Source of the DNA: Pseudomonas sp. LFM046
GTDB lineage: Bacteria; Pseudomonadota; Gammaproteobacteria; Pseudomonadales; Pseudomonadaceae
DNA length: 64,000 bases
Direction: 5' to 3'
NCBI RefSeq assembly: GCF_000949385.2
Contig: NZ_JYKO02000001.1
Span: 5,230,678-5,294,677, forward strand
Both the position numbers and the translations under genes were made by a program. Of the stretch, positions 58,702 to 64,000 are shown in pieces. Position 1 is the first letter of the stretch. Each line of letters begins with the position of its first letter. A model generated the notes under the pieces. The model made no database searches and was not told where the DNA came from. It saw only the letters and a list, made by a program, of their open reading frames with translations.

Positions 58702-60960
58702 TCAGGCCAGCGGCTCCACCTGAAGGGCGTCAACCCGCTGGAAGCCGCGTGGCAGCTTGTTTCCACGGCGTCCGCGCTCGCCCTTGTAGTGTTCCAGATC
58801 GTCAGCCTTGAGCGACAAGGTGCGCTTTCCGGCCTGCAGGACCAGGGTTGCACCGGCTGGCAACACGGCCAGGTCGGTGAGGAATTCCTCGCGACTGGCC
58901 ACACGATCACCTGGGATGCCAATGATCTTGTTGCCCTTGCCCTTGGCCAGTTGCGGCAGGTCGGCGACCTTGAACAGCAGCAGACGCCCCTCGGTGGTCA
59001 CGGCGGCCAGCCAGTCTTCCTCGACGCTCTGCACCGGCCGTGGCGGCACGACCTTGGCGCCATTGGGCAGGCTGAGCAGCGTCTTGCCGGCCTTGTTCTT
59101 GGCCTGGAGATCGGCGCCCTTGACCACGAAGCCGTAACCGGCGTCCGAGGCGATGACATAAGTGGCCTCGTCCTCAGGCAGCAGCACGCACTCGAAGCTG
59201 GCCCCCGGTGGCGGCGTGAGCCGCCCGGTCAGGGGTTCGCCCTGGCCACGGGCCGAGGGCAGCGAGTGGGCCGCCAGGGAATAGCTGCGGCCGGTGGAGT
59301 CGATGAACACGGCGTACTGGTTCGAACGGCCCGGCGCGGCGGCCTTGAAAACGTCGCCCGCCTTGTAGGAGAGGCCGGTGGCGTCGATGTCGTGGCCCTT
59401 GGCGCAACGCACCCAGCCTTTTTCGGAGAGCACCACGGTGACCGGTTCGGTCGGCATCAGCTCGGTTTCCGACAGGGCACGGGCCTCGGCACGGGCGACG
59501 ATGGGTGAACGGCGGTCGTCGCCGTAGGTTTCGGCGTCCTTGATCAACTCGTCACGCACCAGCTTCTTCAGCTTGGCATCACTGCCCAGCAGGGCCAGCA
59601 GCTTCTTCTGTTCCTTCAGCAGCTCGTCCTGCTCGCCGCGAATCTTCATTTCCTCGAGACGGGCCAGCTGACGCAGGCGGGTATCGAGGATGTAGTCGGC
59701 CTGGATCTCGGTGAGGTTGAAGCGCGCCATCAGCACCGGCTTGGGCTGGTCCTCGGTGCGGATGATGTGGATGACCTCATCCAGGTTGAGGAAGGCAATC
59801 AGCAAACCGTCCAACAGGTGCAGGCGCTTCTCCACCTTGTCCAGGCGGAACTGCAGGCGCCGACGCACGGTGCCGATGCGGTAGGTCAGCCACTCACTCA
59901 GCAGGGTGCGCAGGTCCTTGACCTGCGGTTTGCCGTCCAGGCCGATGACGTTGGTGTTGACCCGGTAGCTGGACTCCAGGTCGGTGGTGGCGAACAGGTG
60001 CTGCATCAGCTCATCGGCGTCCACGCGGTTGGAGCGCGGAATGATGACGATGCGGGTCGGGTTCTCGTGGTCCGACTCGTCACGCAGGTCGGCCACCATC
60101 GGCAGCTTCTTGGCCTGCATCTGGCCGGCAATCTGCTCCAGCACCTTGGCCCCGGATACCTGGTGGGGCAGCGCGGTGACCACGATGTCGCCATCTTCCA
60201 CCCGGTACACGGCGCGCATGCGCACCGAGCCACGGCCAGTCTCGTAGATCTTCAGCAGTTCGGTGCGGGGAGTGATCACTTCCGCCTCGGTGGGGAAGTC
60301 CGGGCCGAGGATGTGCTCGCAGAGCTGTTCCACGGTGGCGGAAGGCTCATCCAGCAGGCGCACGCAGGCGGCCGCCACTTCCCGCAGGTTGTGCGGCGGC
60401 ACGTCGGTGGCCATGCCCACGGCGATGCCGGTGGTGCCGTTCAGCAGCAGGTTGGGCAGACGTGCCGGCAGGGTTGCCGGTTCGTTCAGGGTGCCGTCGA
60501 AGTTCGGCACCCAGTCCACGGTGCCCTGGCCCAGTTCGGACAGCAGCACTTCCGAGTAACGGGACAGGCGCGCTTCGGTATAACGCATGGCAGCGAAGGA
60601 CTTGGGATCGTCCGGGGCGCCCCAGTTACCCTGGCCGTCCACCAGGGTGTAACGGTAGCTGAAGGGCTGGGCCATCAGCACCATGGCCTCGTAGCAGGCC
60701 GAGTCGCCATGGGGGTGGAACTTGCCGAGCACGTCGCCGACGGTGCGCGCCGACTTCTTGTGCTTGGAATCGGCGTCCAGGCCCAACTCGCTCATGGCGT
60801 AAATGATGCGCCGCTGCACCGGTTTCAGGCCGTCGCCGATATGCGGCAGGGCGCGGTCCATGATCACGTACATGGAATAGTTGAGGTAGGCCTGTTCAGT
60901 GAAGTCGGCCAGGGAGCGACGCTCCACGCCTTCCAGGCTCAGATCGAGGGATTCGCTCAT
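58702..60960 (-). CDS. parC: DNA topoisomerase IV subunit A
   Basis: The 752-residue subunit decatenates chromosomes. The quinolone-determining region [15 protein letters not shown] carries wild-type Ser87 and Glu91; the catalytic Tyr is Tyr127 ([12 protein letters not shown]). The C-terminal beta-pinwheel is present (about residues 500-752). It is the last gene of the parE-esterase-protease-parC unit, seven bases after the protease gene. Confidence 0.97.
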   Translation of the reverse strand: MSESLDLSLEGVERRSLADFTEQAYLNYSMYVIMDRALPHIGDGLKPVQRRIIYAMSELGLDADSKHKKSARTVGDVLGKFHPHGDSACYEAMVLMAQPFSYRYTLVDGQGNWGAPDDPKSFAAMRYTEARLSRYSEVLLSELGQGTVDWVPNFDGTLNEPATLPARLPNLLLNGTTGIAVGMATDVPPHNLREVAAACVRLLDEPSATVEQLCEHILGPDFPTEAEVITPRTELLKIYETGRGSVRMRAVYRVEDGDIVVTALPHQVSGAKVLEQIAGQMQAKKLPMVADLRDESDHENPTRIVIIPRSNRVDADELMQHLFATTDLESSYRVNTNVIGLDGKPQVKDLRTLLSEWLTYRIGTVRRRLQFRLDKVEKRLHLLDGLLIAFLNLDEVIHIIRTEDQPKPVLMARFNLTEIQADYILDTRLRQLARLEEMKIRGEQDELLKEQKKLLALLGSDAKLKKLVRDELIKDAETYGDDRRSPIVARAEARALSETELMPTEPVTVVLSEKGWVRCAKGHDIDATGLSYKAGDVFKAAAPGRSNQYAVFIDSTGRSYSLAAHSLPSARGQGEPLTGRLTPPPGASFECVLLPEDEATYVIASDAGYGFVVKGADLQAKNKAGKTLLSLPNGAKVVPPRPVQSVEEDWLAAVTTEGRLLLFKVADLPQLAKGKGNKIIGIPGDRVASREEFLTDLAVLPAGATLVLQAGKRTLSLKADDLEHYKGERGRRGNKLPRGFQRVDALQVEPLA

Positions 60961-60967
60961 GCGTGCC

Positions 60968-61488
60968 TCACGGGGAAGTGACTTGGCGCAGCACCAGGGT
61001 GCCGTCGCGCTGGGTGAATTCGAGTTGTTTCAGGGCGCTCATGCCGAGCAGCACCTCTTCGCCGTCCATGCCCGGCACGATGATCGCCGGTACCTGGGTC
61101 AGGCGGATGTCACCCAGGCGCAGGTCCTGCAACTGGGTGCGATGGCCGGTGACACGGCCGTTGGCGGTACTCAGGGTGACCGGGATACCCGGGACCAGGC
61201 CGATGCGCTCCGCCAGCCGCGCGGGTACGGACACCTGGGTAGCACCGGTATCGAGCAGGAAGGTCACATCCTGGCCGTCGATGCGGCCGTTCAACAAGTA
61301 GTGGCCCTGCCGGCTGCTGGCCAGGCGCACTTCGACGTAGCCGTCGCCGTGGACGGATTCGGGCTCGCGATTGGGGTTGTGCTGGCGCGCTTCCCAGACA
61401 CCGAAGAAATGCGTAGCCAGAAGCAGGCCGATGCCCCAGGCGAGCACCAGCATGACCTTTCCCGCGCGCTGTCCCGGCGTCTGCGTGG

Positions 61489-61492
<4 letters not shown>
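60968..61492 (-). CDS. Retropepsin-like aspartic protease, TIGR02281-type
   Basis: The 174-residue protein has one N-terminal membrane helix (about 14-34) and a periplasmic aspartic-protease fold with DTG in [14 protein letters not shown] (near residue 84). It matches clan AA single-domain proteases that act as dimers. The start at 61492 overlaps the upstream stop by four bases. No substrate is known. It sits inside the parE-parC operon as is common in Pseudomonas. Confidence 0.85.

Positions 61493-64000
<2,508 letters not shown>

Overview
This window is chromosomal core DNA from a gamma-proteobacterium, almost certainly a Pseudomonas. It is GC-rich, and from memory the gene order azu, LOG gene, DCC gene, alr, dnaB, rplI, rpsR/rpsF, rlmB, rnr, tRNA-Leu, purA, hisZ, hflC/K/X, hfq, miaA, mutL, amiB, tsaE, nnrD, queG, orn, rsgA, motB/A, HDOD gene, rhdA, psd, fimX, serB, parC, parE follows the P. 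aeruginosa azu-parE segment. The azurin, the Azotobacter-type rhodanese loop (CQTHHR) and FimX with degenerate GGDEF/EAL motifs point the same way. No phage, CRISPR array, integron or insertion-sequence transposase is visible.

Layout. 1-340: the 5' part of a group II intron on the minus strand, inserted directly after the azurin terminator and running off the left edge. 390-2704: azurin, a possible 22-residue peptide, a LOG phosphoribohydrolase, a DCC thiol-oxidoreductase-like protein and a GNAT acetyltransferase. 2918-10713: an MscS-type channel and a three-gene transglutaminase / permuted ATP-grasp / DUF2126 cassette predicted to make or remodel amide bonds. 11096-13437: a translationally coupled pair of lipoproteins (di-haem cytochrome and parallel beta-helix protein) behind a sigma-54-like palindrome. 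13576-20632: YgiQ radical SAM protein, a 7TMR-DISM diguanylate cyclase, alanine racemase and DnaB. 20746-26527: the rpsF-rpsR-DUF2232-rplI ribosomal operon with a structured leader, then rnr-rlmB. 26733-29061: two identical tRNA-Leu(CAG) genes and a chemoreceptor.

29217-42271 is a long minus-strand series: nnrD-tsaE-amiB-mutL-miaA-hfq-hflX-hflK-hflC-DUF2065-hisZ-purA, with many 1-13 base overlaps that suggest coupled translation. It joins metabolite repair, tRNA modification, cell-wall amidase, mismatch repair, RNA chaperone, FtsH-modulator and purine/histidine functions. 42340-47060 holds queG, orn, rsgA and the second flagellar stator pair motA-motB, the last behind a good FliA (sigma-28) promoter match. 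47179-54582 runs on the plus strand: HDOD protein, rhodanese, phosphatidylserine decarboxylase, a PilZ-like protein and FimX, so flagellar and type IV pilus motility functions lie close together. 54654-64000 carries serB, divergent ytjB-like gene, a PqiC-like lipoprotein and the parE-esterase-protease-parC operon, with parE cut by the right edge.

The most unusual features are non-coding: the intron-terminator junction, the sigma-54-like palindrome, the rpsF leader stem, the FliA promoter, a terminator only 14 bases before the DUF2065 start, and a terminator duplicated in inverted orientation near 57.5-57.8 kb. Function calls rest on motif recognition by eye; no database search was run.
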